Positions 26,280-34,707 of a stretch of DNA of 64,000 bases are shown piece after piece. Within the stretch, counting starts at the first letter, position 1. Each line of letters starts with the position of its first letter. A model generated the notes under the pieces. That model had not been told where the DNA came from. It did not search any database and worked only from the letters and a program-made list of their open reading frames with translations. The position numbers were made by a program, and so were the translations under genes. The stretch is from Commensalibacter papalotli (GTDB lineage Bacteria > Pseudomonadota > Alphaproteobacteria > Acetobacterales > Acetobacteraceae), in the NCBI RefSeq assembly GCF_947179115.1, contig NZ_CAMXCI010000002.1:62001-126000 (forward strand), in the 5' to 3' direction.

Positions 26280-27077
26280 ATGACATCATCTCCTTTACGA
26301 ATTGGTATTGCTGGTATTACTGGGCGTGTTGGGCGTTTATTAGTAGAAGAAGTCCAACAACAAGAAAACGCAATTTTATCAGGTGGGACATCTTTATCCA
26401 AAGATATCAAAAATGCATCTGATACCATTCCAGTCTTTGATACTATTGATGCGCTGATCCAAGTGAGTGATGTCATTATTGACTTTACCAATGCAGCGAT
26501 TACTGCAACTCATGCCAAAGCCTTTAAAAACAGCGATGTTGCATGGGTTTTGGGAACAACTGGAATTGATGAAGAAACTCAACGATTAATTCGTGAAGCC
26601 GCAAGCACAATACCTGTGATACAAGCCGCGAATTTTTCACCAGGTGTAACATTAATGATGCGCCTTGCAGGTGAATTGGCAAAGGCATTACCTGCCAATC
26701 AATATGATGCCGAAATTATTGAAACCCATCATCGTCAAAAAGTGGATGCCCCTTCTGGTACAGCTTTGGCTATTGGGGAATCTATTGCCAAAGCAAGAAA
26801 TGTGCAACTTAAAGATGTAAAAGAATCTGGGCGTGACGGTGTGACTGGCGCCCGTAAAGAAGGTGCCATCGGATTTGCAGCCCTTCGTGGTGGACAAATT
26901 GTGGGGGAACATAGTGCTCTTTTCTTGTCTGATGTCGAAGAAATTAGCCTGACTCATAAAGCATTTGATCGTCGTATTTTTGCCAAAGGGGCTGTTCGTT
27001 CTGCTTTTTGGAGTGCAGGAAAACCAGCAAATTTATATGGTATGACCCATGTTTTGGGACTTGATCCTGTGCAATAA
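26280..27077 (+). CDS. dapB: 4-hydroxy-tetrahydrodipicolinate reductase
   Basis: A 265-residue NAD(P)H-dependent reductase in the diaminopimelate/lysine pathway, which supplies both lysine and peptidoglycan cross-link precursors. The nucleotide-binding motif is IGIAGITGRVGRLLVEEV at the N-terminus. The family signature ETHHRQKVDAPSGTALAIGE near residue 155 holds the catalytic His pair and the Lys. GFAALRGGQIVGEHSALF and the terminal SAGKPANLYGMTHVLGL also match. It follows dnaJ by 28 bases and may share its transcript. Confidence 0.96.
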   Translation: MTSSPLRIGIAGITGRVGRLLVEEVQQQENAILSGGTSLSKDIKNASDTIPVFDTIDALIQVSDVIIDFTNAAITATHAKAFKNSDVAWVLGTTGIDEETQRLIREAASTIPVIQAANFSPGVTLMMRLAGELAKALPANQYDAEIIETHHRQKVDAPSGTALAIGESIAKARNVQLKDVKESGRDGVTGARKEGAIGFAALRGGQIVGEHSALFLSDVEEISLTHKAFDRRIFAKGAVRSAFWSAGKPANLYGMTHVLGLDPVQ

Positions 27078-27093
27078 ACAAAGTTTTTTTTAC

Positions 27094-27126
27094 TTTTGCT
27101 CTTGACGTAGAGGTCACAAAAGGGTC
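27094..27126 (+). promoter_or_regulatory. Hairpin in the metK leader
   Basis: CTTTTG and CAAAAG flank TGAC-GTAGAG-GTCA, giving a 10-bp stem with a 4-base CTCT bulge, about 55 bases before metK. It has no T run, so it is unlikely to be a simple terminator. Leaders of metK often carry S-adenosylmethionine riboswitches, but I could not match a known class. Confidence 0.35.
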
Positions 27127-27178
27127 TGTTAACAAATTCGTTTTTTTACATTTAATTAGATGGGATAGCAGAAAAATT

Positions 27179-28366
27179 ATGCGAAACAATAGCGATTTTC
27201 TGTTCGCTTCTGAATCAGTATCTGAAGGACATCCAGACAAAGTTGCTGATCGTATCAGTGATGCCGTATTGGATACATATCTTGCAGCCGATCCAGAAGC
27301 TCGCGTAGCTTGTGAAACTCTTGTCACCACAAACCAAATTATTTTGGCTGGTGAAGTTCGTGGCCCAGAAAGCATTACCAAAGAATTGCTTATTGAAAAG
27401 GCTCGTGAAACCGTAAAAGAAATCGGTTACGATCAAGAGGGCTTTTCATGGAGAAATGCTAGTGCCTTAAACCTTCTTCATGCACAGTCTGCTCATATTG
27501 CTATGGGTGTGGACAGTGGTGAAGGTAAAGATGAAGGTGCTGGTGACCAAGGGATCATGTTTGGGTATGCTACCACAGAAACAGACAGCTTAATGCCTGC
27601 ACCAATTTACTATGCTCATAAGATTTTACAAAATCTAAATGATCTTCGTAAATCCAGTGATCCAAAAGGAAAAGGTTTCCTTCCTGACGCAAAAAGCCAA
27701 GTTACTTTACAATATGTAAATGGTAAACCTGTTAAGGCGACTTCTATTGTGTTGTCAACTCAACATGAAGAAGCCATGAAACAAAGTGATATTCGTGATA
27801 CATTACGCGAATTAATCACAAATACGCTTCCAGAAGGTTGGATGTGTCCTGAAAATGAATTCTATGTCAATCCAACAGGCCTATTTATTATTGGTGGCCC
27901 TGATGGCGATTGTGGGTTAACAGGACGTAAAATTATCGTTGATACTTATGGTGGGGCTGCACCACATGGTGGTGGGGCATTCTCTGGTAAAGATCCAACC
28001 AAAGTTGATCGTTCTGCAGCTTATGCTTGTCGTTATTTAGCAAAGAATATCGTTGCAGCAGGACTTGCAGATAGCTGTACGTTACAAATTTCTTATGCTA
28101 TTGGTGTTTCTCATCCTTTATCTGTTTATGTTGATTTACATAATAGTGGTAAAGATATTAACGAAGAGAAATTGGAAAAAGTTCTTCGTGAAGTGATGGA
28201 TTTATCTCCACGAGGAATCCGTAAACATTTACGTTTAAATCGCCCAATTTACAGAGAAACTGCAGCTTATGGTCATTTTGGTCGCACGCCTGATCTCAAG
28301 AAAGATAATTTTACTTGGGAACAGACTGACCTTGTTGACACTTTACGTAATGCGTTCAATCGTTAA
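27179..28366 (+). CDS. metK: S-adenosylmethionine synthetase
   Basis: A 395-residue enzyme making S-adenosylmethionine from methionine and ATP. Motifs are FASESVSEGHPDKVADRISD at the N-terminus, the metal/phosphate motif GAGDQGIMFGYATTE near residue 120, the glycine loop GGGAFSGKDPTKVDRSAAY near 263 and YGHFGR near the end. Length and motifs are complete. The start codon has only a weak upstream GGGA. trmB follows in the same direction after 19 bases, placing a SAM-using tRNA methyltransferase beside the SAM-making enzyme. Confidence 0.97.
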   Translation: MRNNSDFLFASESVSEGHPDKVADRISDAVLDTYLAADPEARVACETLVTTNQIILAGEVRGPESITKELLIEKARETVKEIGYDQEGFSWRNASALNLLHAQSAHIAMGVDSGEGKDEGAGDQGIMFGYATTETDSLMPAPIYYAHKILQNLNDLRKSSDPKGKGFLPDAKSQVTLQYVNGKPVKATSIVLSTQHEEAMKQSDIRDTLRELITNTLPEGWMCPENEFYVNPTGLFIIGGPDGDCGLTGRKIIVDTYGGAAPHGGGAFSGKDPTKVDRSAAYACRYLAKNIVAAGLADSCTLQISYAIGVSHPLSVYVDLHNSGKDINEEKLEKVLREVMDLSPRGIRKHLRLNRPIYRETAAYGHFGRTPDLKKDNFTWEQTDLVDTLRNAFNR

Positions 28367-28385
28367 TTTGTAAAGACTGGTTGTT

Positions 28386-29132
28386 ATGAATACTACAAAG
28401 AAAAGCTCCTCTGAGAAGGAGCTTCTCTTTTCATTAGAAAATGAAAAGCCCGCAACTGAACGTTTATATGGTCGCCGCCGTGGTCATCCACTTCGTGATC
28501 GTCAACAACGTTTATATGATGATTATCTACCCAGAATAAAATTTCCACAATCTGCTTTGAAAAATCCGAAAGATGCCTTTGGTCAAATACCCGAAGAAGT
28601 CTGGATGGAAGTTGGCTTTGGTGGTGGGGAACACAGTATTGCCCGACACCGTGCAAATCCTGATGTTGGTTATATTGCCTGTGAAGTTTTTGAAAATGGA
28701 GTTTGTTCGCTTTTATCGAACCTATTAGATGAAACTGACGATGAAAAAACAGCACCCATTCCAGATATGCTACGGCTTTGGAATGAAGATGCACGTATTT
28801 TAATTCGTGAATTTCCAGATCAATCTATTGATAAACTCTTTTTAATGTTTCCAGATCCTTGGCCAAAAGCTCGTCATTCTAAACGACGTTTTGTGCATCC
28901 TGATCGTATTCCTTTGTTACATCGGATTTTACGTCCTGGTGCGCATTGGCATGTTGCCAGTGATGATCCTACTTACCAAGAATGGGTATTGGAGGTCATG
29001 GGAAATCAGTCTTATTTCGAAAAAGTTTTAGAAACGTCTGAACGCCCATCTAATTGGCCATCTACGCGATACGAACAAAAAGCATATCAAGCAGGTAGAC
29101 AGCCTATTTTTTGGATATTTAAAAAAGTCTAA
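28386..29132 (+). CDS. trmB: tRNA (guanine-N7-)-methyltransferase
   Basis: A 248-residue class I methyltransferase that makes m7G46 in the variable loop of tRNAs. The SAM-binding motif is VWMEVGFGGGEHSIARHRAN near residue 75. The signature FLMFPDPWPKARHSKRRFVH near 155 holds the catalytic Asp and the tRNA-contacting basic residues. The C-terminal SNWPSTRYEQKAYQAGR is also characteristic. The N-terminal 45 residues are a basic extension (LYGRRRGHPLRDRQQ) common in Alphaproteobacteria. It overlaps the convergent dedA gene by 4 bases. Confidence 0.95.
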   Translation: MNTTKKSSSEKELLFSLENEKPATERLYGRRRGHPLRDRQQRLYDDYLPRIKFPQSALKNPKDAFGQIPEEVWMEVGFGGGEHSIARHRANPDVGYIACEVFENGVCSLLSNLLDETDDEKTAPIPDMLRLWNEDARILIREFPDQSIDKLFLMFPDPWPKARHSKRRFVHPDRIPLLHRILRPGAHWHVASDDPTYQEWVLEVMGNQSYFEKVLETSERPSNWPSTRYEQKAYQAGRQPIFWIFKKV

Positions 29133-29779
29133 TTATTTATACTATGATCTAACTCGGCAGACTCACGCTCAGCTTCTTTCTGAGCGTGTTCAATTAATCT
29201 CTTTTCATTTTTATGAATAAACCAGATAAATGAGAGTAAAATAACACCCCCAATAACCCCTAATATAATTCCGATAGTTCCTTCAAGCTGTAAAATTTGT
29301 TTACCAAGGAAATAGGAAATATAGCTATATCCGCCAGCCCATGCTATGCCACCCAAGGCATTATAGAACATAAATCCCCTCCAAGGCATTTTATTAGCAC
29401 CAGCTAATAGCGCTGTAAATAAACGCAACAGCACCATAAAACGTCCAATAAAAACAACTTTACCGCCATGATGCTTAAATAAATATTGACCAAGTAATAA
29501 ACGCTCTGGGGTTAATTTAAATTTAGGGCCATATTTTTTTAAAAGACGATATCCAATCTTATGCCCAATTAAATATCCAAAATTATCCCCCATAATCGCG
29601 CCAATAATTGCAGAAAGTGCAATTAAATTAATATTTAAACCACTTTGATGAGAGGCTGCATAAATAGAAGCAGCAATCAATAATGTCTCGGCAGGAAGCA
29701 ACAGCCCCATACTTTCCAACATAATCACCAAACCAACAAGCAAATATCCGTAATAACTATAATCACGGATAAAATCCAT
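29129..29779 (-). CDS. DedA-family membrane protein
   Basis: A 216-residue inner-membrane protein of the DedA/SNARE-associated (VTT) family. Members flip or move lipids such as undecaprenyl phosphate and phosphatidylethanolamine and support envelope homeostasis. Family features are the re-entrant region GDNFGYLIGHKIGYRLLKKY near residue 65 and FIGRFMVLLRLFTALLAGAN near 110, with the conserved Arg and Gly residues. Several hydrophobic helices and a charged C-terminal tail (KNEKRLIEHAQKEAERE) are present. It converges on trmB. Confidence 0.88.
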   Translation of the reverse strand: MDFIRDYSYYGYLLVGLVIMLESMGLLLPAETLLIAASIYAASHQSGLNINLIALSAIIGAIMGDNFGYLIGHKIGYRLLKKYGPKFKLTPERLLLGQYLFKHHGGKVVFIGRFMVLLRLFTALLAGANKMPWRGFMFYNALGGIAWAGGYSYISYFLGKQILQLEGTIGIILGVIGGVILLSFIWFIHKNEKRLIEHAQKEAERESAELDHSINN

Positions 29780-29901
29780 AAATTGTTCTACCAGTGTTCT
29801 ATACCCATCAATATATTATAGAGTTATTTAAAATAGCTTTACCTCATTATTTGTCTTTATGAAACCAAAAACTACATATCTACGACATACAAAAGGTTCT
29901 A

Positions 29902-30262
29902 TTAAAATTCTTTTACCTCATCAAACCATTCCTTCACTTGATCCTCTAAAATATCCAAATGACACTCTTTTACCAATTGGTAGACAGCATTCCTCGTATC
30001 TTCTCGTTCAGTTGTTTCAATATATGGTAATGTATTTATAAATTGAATGAATTCAAAAAATAACATCTTTTACTTCGTTGTTGGCGTTAGCTGCTTCCCT
30101 AGCAGCTAATTTATAAGCTCTAGATGCTTTTTTTCATTTTCCACAGACCAACCCGAAAATAAACATCAGTCTCTGTCATAAACCATAATTTACTTTTTAA
30201 TTTACTGACCGAGAAATAAATATCATCTGTATCAGGTAACTCCTTACAAATTATTTTTATGA
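29902..30262 (-). pseudogene. Unidentified small gene broken by two homopolymer slips
   Basis: On the minus strand three frames join into one protein-like sequence: KELPDTDDIYFSVSKLKSKL, then FMTETDVYFRVGLWKMKK. A shift in an A7 run leads to ASRAYKLAAREAANANNEVK, and a shift in a T6 run leads to FEFIQFINTLPYIETTERED and then LVKECHLDILEDQVKEWFDE, ending at a TAA at 29902. Removing one base from each run restores an open frame of at least 115 codons. No start codon is obvious and no family is recognised. The rest of 29780-30319 holds only the S9 peptidase upstream region. Confidence 0.5.
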
Positions 30263-30319
30263 TATAGTATTATTTCAATAGTAACAGATAATTTAAAGAT
30301 ACTTGTAAAGGTTGTATTG

Positions 30320-32248
30320 ATGACTGATTTGAAAACACCAAGCTTATGCGGCAGCTGGATATCTTCCTTTACCCCTCAAATTGTTAACGGAAAAAATATT
30401 ATATTTTCAGAACTAACCAGGGATCATCATGATATTTACTGGCTCGAACGTCGCCCAGCAGAGCAAGGTCGAACCGTGTTGGTTAAATGGAATAAGCAAG
30501 AGGGGATTAAAGATATCACACTTTCTCCATTTTCAGTGGGTAGCCAAGTGCATGAATATGGTGGAGGGGCATATCATGTTCATAATCACCAAATTGTTTT
30601 TAGCGATCAAAAGACAGGATCTGTTTGGTTTATTGATAACAAGCAAGAGCCTGTTCTTATTTTTCAAAATGATCAATATCGCTTTGCCGATTTTCAAATC
30701 AAAGGCCAGTATATTCTATGTGTGGCTGAACGTCATCAACAAAAGCAGGTCAAAAATAGTCTTGTTGCTTTGTCTATATCTACACCTCAGCAAATAACAA
30801 TAATAACAGAAGGTGCAGATTTTTACAGCTTCCCTCGTCTTTCCCCAGACCAACAACATCTAGCATGGATTGAATGGGATCATCCCCATATGCCTTGGGA
30901 AGCAACCCGTTTATGTATCGCACATATCAATCAAGCATCTCACCTAGAAAATAAAAAAATCGTTGCTGGTATTGATCAAGAAGAATCTTTAATCCAACCC
31001 GGTTGGACATCTGATAATCAGTTAATTGTTTGTAGTGATCGCAATAATTATTGGAATTTATACCAAGTTGACAGAATTAATCTTCAATTAACCCCTATTG
31101 CCCCTATGGAGGCTGAAATTGGCTTACCTGCATGGGTGTTTGGACAACAAAGCTGGTATTTCATCCAAAATAATCATTTTATTGCACAAAAAATTACCAA
31201 TGGCTGTGCTGAAACAATTCTTATCAACAACAATAAAATTACCCCTATTGATTTAGATTATCCCAATACTTGCCCTGTTCCTTTGCAAGATCAAAACAGT
31301 TTTGCTTGGATTAATAACTCACCTTATCGGCCCGCACAAATCATGATGCAAGATTCAGCTGGCAAGCAGCATATATTAGCTCAGGCAACCTCTATTAAAT
31401 TCGACCAAAAAGATATCTCTTATGGTCAGCCTATTTGTTTTTCCACGCAAGACCGTCAAAAAGCCCATGCCTTCTTTTATCCTCCGACCAATAAAGACTA
31501 TTGCTCTATCCAAGGAGAACTCCCTCCTTTACTCGTACTAGCTCATGGTGGACCAACAGGACAGACAACCAATGCTTTTTCACCACGCATTCAATTTTGG
31601 ACCAGTCGAGGATTTAGCGTTATTGATGTAAATTATCGAGGCTCTACAGGGTTTGGTAAAGAATATCGTAATGCTTTACAAAAAAATTGGGGCATTCTTG
31701 ATGTGCAAGATTGTATTGATGCATGCCAATATCTGATTGACCAAGGCAAAGTCGACCCCAAACGAATTGTAATCAGGGGCAGCAGTGCGGGTGGTTTTAC
31801 CGTTTTAACTGCTTTAATTCAATCCCAACTATTTGCTGCTGGTTCTTGTCTTTATGGTGTAGGCGATTTAACCGCCATGGCCGAGGATACGCATAAATTC
31901 GAAGCACGATATCTTGATGGATTAATTGGAAAGTATCCTGAAGAAAAACATATTTATAAAGAACGCTCTCCCCTCAATCATATCCACAACATCAAATCTC
32001 CCTCAATTATTTTTCAGGGGTTAAAAGATAAAGTTGTTCCTCCATCTCAAGCCGAAGCAATTATCAACGCATTAAAAGAAAATCATATCCCTTATGCCTA
32101 TTATACATTTCCAGAAGAAGGACATGGTTTTCGACAAGAGGAAACTTTAACAAAAGTATTAGAAATGGAACTTTCCTTTTTTGGTAAAATCCTTGGGTTT
32201 ATCCCTGCTGATTTAAACGAAGAAGTTAGTATTTATCGAAAGAGTTAA
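30320..32248 (+). CDS. S9-family prolyl oligopeptidase-like serine peptidase
   Basis: A 642-residue protein of the S9 (prolyl oligopeptidase/acylaminoacyl-peptidase) group. The N-terminal half is a beta-propeller, with YSFPRLSPDQQHLAWIEWD and similar blades. The C-terminal alpha/beta hydrolase holds VLAHGGPTGQTTNAFSPRIQ, the nucleophile in RGSSAGGFTVLTALI near residue 490, the Asp in GLKDKVVPPSQAE near 575 and the His in FPEEGHGFRQEE near 600. No signal peptide is seen, so a cytosolic role in peptide turnover is likely. ATG 30320 is preceded by AAAGG; an adjacent TTG at 30317 is the alternative. Confidence 0.9.
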   Translation: MTDLKTPSLCGSWISSFTPQIVNGKNIIFSELTRDHHDIYWLERRPAEQGRTVLVKWNKQEGIKDITLSPFSVGSQVHEYGGGAYHVHNHQIVFSDQKTGSVWFIDNKQEPVLIFQNDQYRFADFQIKGQYILCVAERHQQKQVKNSLVALSISTPQQITIITEGADFYSFPRLSPDQQHLAWIEWDHPHMPWEATRLCIAHINQASHLENKKIVAGIDQEESLIQPGWTSDNQLIVCSDRNNYWNLYQVDRINLQLTPIAPMEAEIGLPAWVFGQQSWYFIQNNHFIAQKITNGCAETILINNNKITPIDLDYPNTCPVPLQDQNSFAWINNSPYRPAQIMMQDSAGKQHILAQATSIKFDQKDISYGQPICFSTQDRQKAHAFFYPPTNKDYCSIQGELPPLLVLAHGGPTGQTTNAFSPRIQFWTSRGFSVIDVNYRGSTGFGKEYRNALQKNWGILDVQDCIDACQYLIDQGKVDPKRIVIRGSSAGGFTVLTALIQSQLFAAGSCLYGVGDLTAMAEDTHKFEARYLDGLIGKYPEEKHIYKERSPLNHIHNIKSPSIIFQGLKDKVVPPSQAEAIINALKENHIPYAYYTFPEEGHGFRQEETLTKVLEMELSFFGKILGFIPADLNEEVSIYRKS

Positions 32249-32256
32249 TAAAATAA

Positions 32257-32606
32257 AAGCACTCTAGACATCACTGAACTTCTCATTAAATTACAAGGAT
32301 ATTTAATTACCAACATTATTGCTTTGGATAAGTGTATATTAACAAATGGTGTCATTTTGGGTTATGTTAATCCTTGACCTATAACGCATCAAATTTGACA
32401 AGTTACAGCAATGATCTCAGCAATAACTCATTAATATTGAACTTAATTGCACAGATCCATAGCAACACCGTCAAATAAAAGAGGAAAGTGATATTCCAGA
32501 ACATATTCAACCTAACTCGAATAATATTATGAATAGAAAATATATCCCATGGCATGATGCAGTCATCAAGAAAATTCAACCTCATATTTGCCATAAAAAT
32601 AGTTAA
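32257..32606 (+). pseudogene. Possible decayed gene between the peptidase and the copper oxidase
   Basis: Three plus-strand frames in succession read like protein. First come LDITELLIKLQGYLITNIIA and LDKCILTNGVILGYVNP to a stop. Then come NASNLTSYSNDLSNNSLILN and LIAQIHSNTVK to a stop, and finally QIKEESDIPEHIQPNSNNIM and NRKYIPWHDAVIKKIQ to a TAA at 32604. The order and the near-abutting ends suggest one gene broken by frameshifts. No start codon and no family are recognised. The whole 32249-32667 gap otherwise lacks features. Confidence 0.35.
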
Positions 32607-32667
32607 ATATTTGTAAAATAAACCTTATGAGTATTATTGTCATACTCTTATGTAAAAGATTAAAAAT

Positions 32668-34212
32668 ATGAACCGTCGTGATTTTTTAAAACTAACATCT
32701 CTCTTAGGTATGGCTGGAACAGGGCTTTTCCCCTATCATCCTGCATTGGCAACACAAGATAGAACAATTTTGCCTATTCCACCGCTATTACATCCTGACG
32801 CACAGGGTAATATAAACCTTACTTTACAAGAGGGCAGCAGCCAATTTATCAATGGTAAACGGACAAAAACATGGGGAATCAATCAAGCTTTTCTGGGTCC
32901 TGCATTGATATTAGATGTTAATCAAAAAATCTCTGTCACAATTAATAACCAACTACCCGATCCAACTACCCTTCATTGGCATGGATTAATTATTCCCGGA
33001 TCTTCTGACGGTGGCCCCCAAGATTTAATTCCATCCAAACAAAGCCAAACCGTTCACTTTATCCTTCAACAACCAGCATCGACTTGTTGGGTACACCCAC
33101 ATCTTCATGGACAAACTGGCAAGCAAGTTACGATGGGCTTGGCAGGATTAGTCTTAATACAAGATGAACAAAGCAAAAAACTGCCTTTACCTACAAATTG
33201 GGGCAAAGATGATATCCCTGTTATCTTACAAGACCGACAATTTAATACTCAAGGACAATTTGAATACAAGCTGGATATTATGAGTGCTGCTTTGGGATGG
33301 TTTGGTAATCATATGCTTACCAACGGCGCATCCTATCCCCGACACATTGCACCCAAAGGATGGTTACGCCTGAGATTCTTAAATGGGTGTAATGCACGAA
33401 CGTTAAATCTTGCTACTAGTGATGGCAGACCTTTTTATGTAATCGCCAGCGATGGCGGTTTTTTACCACAACCTGTCCAATTAGATCATCTTCCCCTTTG
33501 GATGGGAGAGCGTTTTGAAGTGTTAGTCAATACTTCAGATGGCAAAGCATTTGATATTATCACAACACCTACGAACCAAATGGGAATGACACTTGCTCCA
33601 TTCAATCAAGCTGTTCCTGTTTTAACTATACAGCCTTCTTCGGAAAGTCATCATACAAAACTTCCAGATCATTTAATGAATATATCTGTAATTCCAGAGT
33701 TGAGCCATATTCCCGAACGCAAACTACATCTCATGATGAACCCCAAACTCGATATATTGGGCATGCAGGCTTTCTCAAATCGTTATGGCCAACACTCCAT
33801 GCATCACATGGATATGGCACATGATATGCATTCTGTATCCCAACATTCAGATCAACCATTTAATTTCCACGCTGGAAATATGATTAATGGCGTTCCCTAT
33901 CATATGAATCAACCTCTTTTTAATGTAAAGCAAGGACAATATGAAAGATGGGTTATATCAGGAAAAGGGGATATGATGGTTCATCCTTTCCATATTCATG
34001 GCACTCAGTTCCGTATTTTATCAGAAAATGATGCCCCCCCTGCGCCACACAGAGCTGGGTGGAAAGATGTTGTTCACGTCGAAGGAAAGACTAGTGAGGT
34101 CTTAGTTAAATTTGATCATTTAGCTGATCAAAAAAGAGCCTATATGGCACATTGTCACTTGCTGGAGCATGAAGATACAGGCATGATGTGCGGTTTTACA
34201 GTGAGTGCCTAG
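32668..34212 (+). CDS. Multicopper oxidase, CueO-like, Tat-exported
   Basis: A 514-residue three-cupredoxin oxidase. The N-terminus MNRRDFLKLTSLLGMAGTG is a twin-arginine signal, so the protein folds with copper before export to the periplasm. All four copper motifs are present: HWHG near residue 104, HPHLHG near 147, HPFHIHGTQFRIL near 440 and the terminal HCHLLEHEDTGMM. A His/Met-rich insert (near residues 370-405, HSMHHMDMAHDMHSVSQHS) resembles the Met-rich copper-binding segment of CueO. It probably oxidises Cu(I) and protects from copper. It converges on a small lipoprotein gene. Confidence 0.88.
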   Translation: MNRRDFLKLTSLLGMAGTGLFPYHPALATQDRTILPIPPLLHPDAQGNINLTLQEGSSQFINGKRTKTWGINQAFLGPALILDVNQKISVTINNQLPDPTTLHWHGLIIPGSSDGGPQDLIPSKQSQTVHFILQQPASTCWVHPHLHGQTGKQVTMGLAGLVLIQDEQSKKLPLPTNWGKDDIPVILQDRQFNTQGQFEYKLDIMSAALGWFGNHMLTNGASYPRHIAPKGWLRLRFLNGCNARTLNLATSDGRPFYVIASDGGFLPQPVQLDHLPLWMGERFEVLVNTSDGKAFDIITTPTNQMGMTLAPFNQAVPVLTIQPSSESHHTKLPDHLMNISVIPELSHIPERKLHLMMNPKLDILGMQAFSNRYGQHSMHHMDMAHDMHSVSQHSDQPFNFHAGNMINGVPYHMNQPLFNVKQGQYERWVISGKGDMMVHPFHIHGTQFRILSENDAPPAPHRAGWKDVVHVEGKTSEVLVKFDHLADQKRAYMAHCHLLEHEDTGMMCGFTVSA

Positions 34213-34213
34213 C

Positions 34214-34453
34214 TTATTTAGATAAAGAATGATCTCTTCGGTATAAAGCCCATTCTTCTATTAGTTCACCACTGGGCAATTTACAATTTGCATATTGCCC
34301 CTGTGGATTATTCATCAATATTGATTTTCCATGTAATTCTACACAATAAACAGATGCTGGGTTTGGCATACCAATCACCTTATTATTTTCTGAATGGTGA
34401 CATCCGCTTATTGCTAGAAAAAGAAAGATTGGATATATAACTCTAAAATTCAT
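34214..34453 (-). CDS. DUF333 small lipoprotein
   Basis: A 79-residue lipoprotein with the lipobox LAISGC, so the mature chain is anchored through the Cys near residue 18. The mature part is a DUF333 domain: IGMPNPASVYCVELHGKSIL, then GQYANCKLPSGELIEEWALY and RRD. The two Cys are probably disulfide-bonded. DUF333 proteins are small envelope lipoproteins, some linked to heat-shock or inhibitor (HslJ-like) proteins; the function is unknown. It ends one base from the multicopper oxidase gene on the other strand. Confidence 0.85.
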   Translation of the reverse strand: MNFRVIYPIFLFLAISGCHHSENNKVIGMPNPASVYCVELHGKSILMNNPQGQYANCKLPSGELIEEWALYRRDHSLSK

Positions 34454-34498
34454 AATGACTAACTTTTACTTATAATACTATATATAGCATAATTTTGA

Positions 34499-34654
34499 AC
34501 TAAATATTGGGCAAAAACACTTAAAAATCGAAATGACACACATTTTTCTCAAATTGTCAGAAATCTTGTTTGTCATAGAGACAGAATAACTAATGCTATA
34601 CATAATGGCTCATTATATTATGACCCTATGTATGAAATAATCTTTATAAAGTAA
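34499..34654 (+). other. Short open stretch, possible gene remnant
   Basis: A plus-strand stretch without a start codon reads KYWAKTLKNRNDTHFSQIVR, then DRITNAIHNGSLYYDPMYEI to a TAA. It may be the end of a lost gene, or chance. The gap 34454-34707 shows no other gene. Confidence 0.22.
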
Positions 34655-34676
34655 CTTAGCTAATTCAAATCAAAAT

Positions 34677-34695
34677 AAAGACTAGCACAGTCTTT
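34677..34695 (-). terminator. Hairpin after the glycosyltransferase gene
   Basis: AAAGACT (34677-34683) and AGTCTTT (34689-34695) form a 7-bp stem with a 5-base loop, 12 bases past the stop. On the minus strand it is followed by ATTTTGATTTG. It is a modest rho-independent terminator candidate. Confidence 0.5.
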
Positions 34696-34707
34696 GTTCT
34701 AATTGTG

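Noticed and set aside
27078..27178. A known SAM or SAM/SAH riboswitch upstream of metK
   Set aside because: A GGTCACAA stretch recalls the SAM/SAH class, but the rest of its conserved core, including the GGAGCA end, is missing. Only a plain hairpin is supported.
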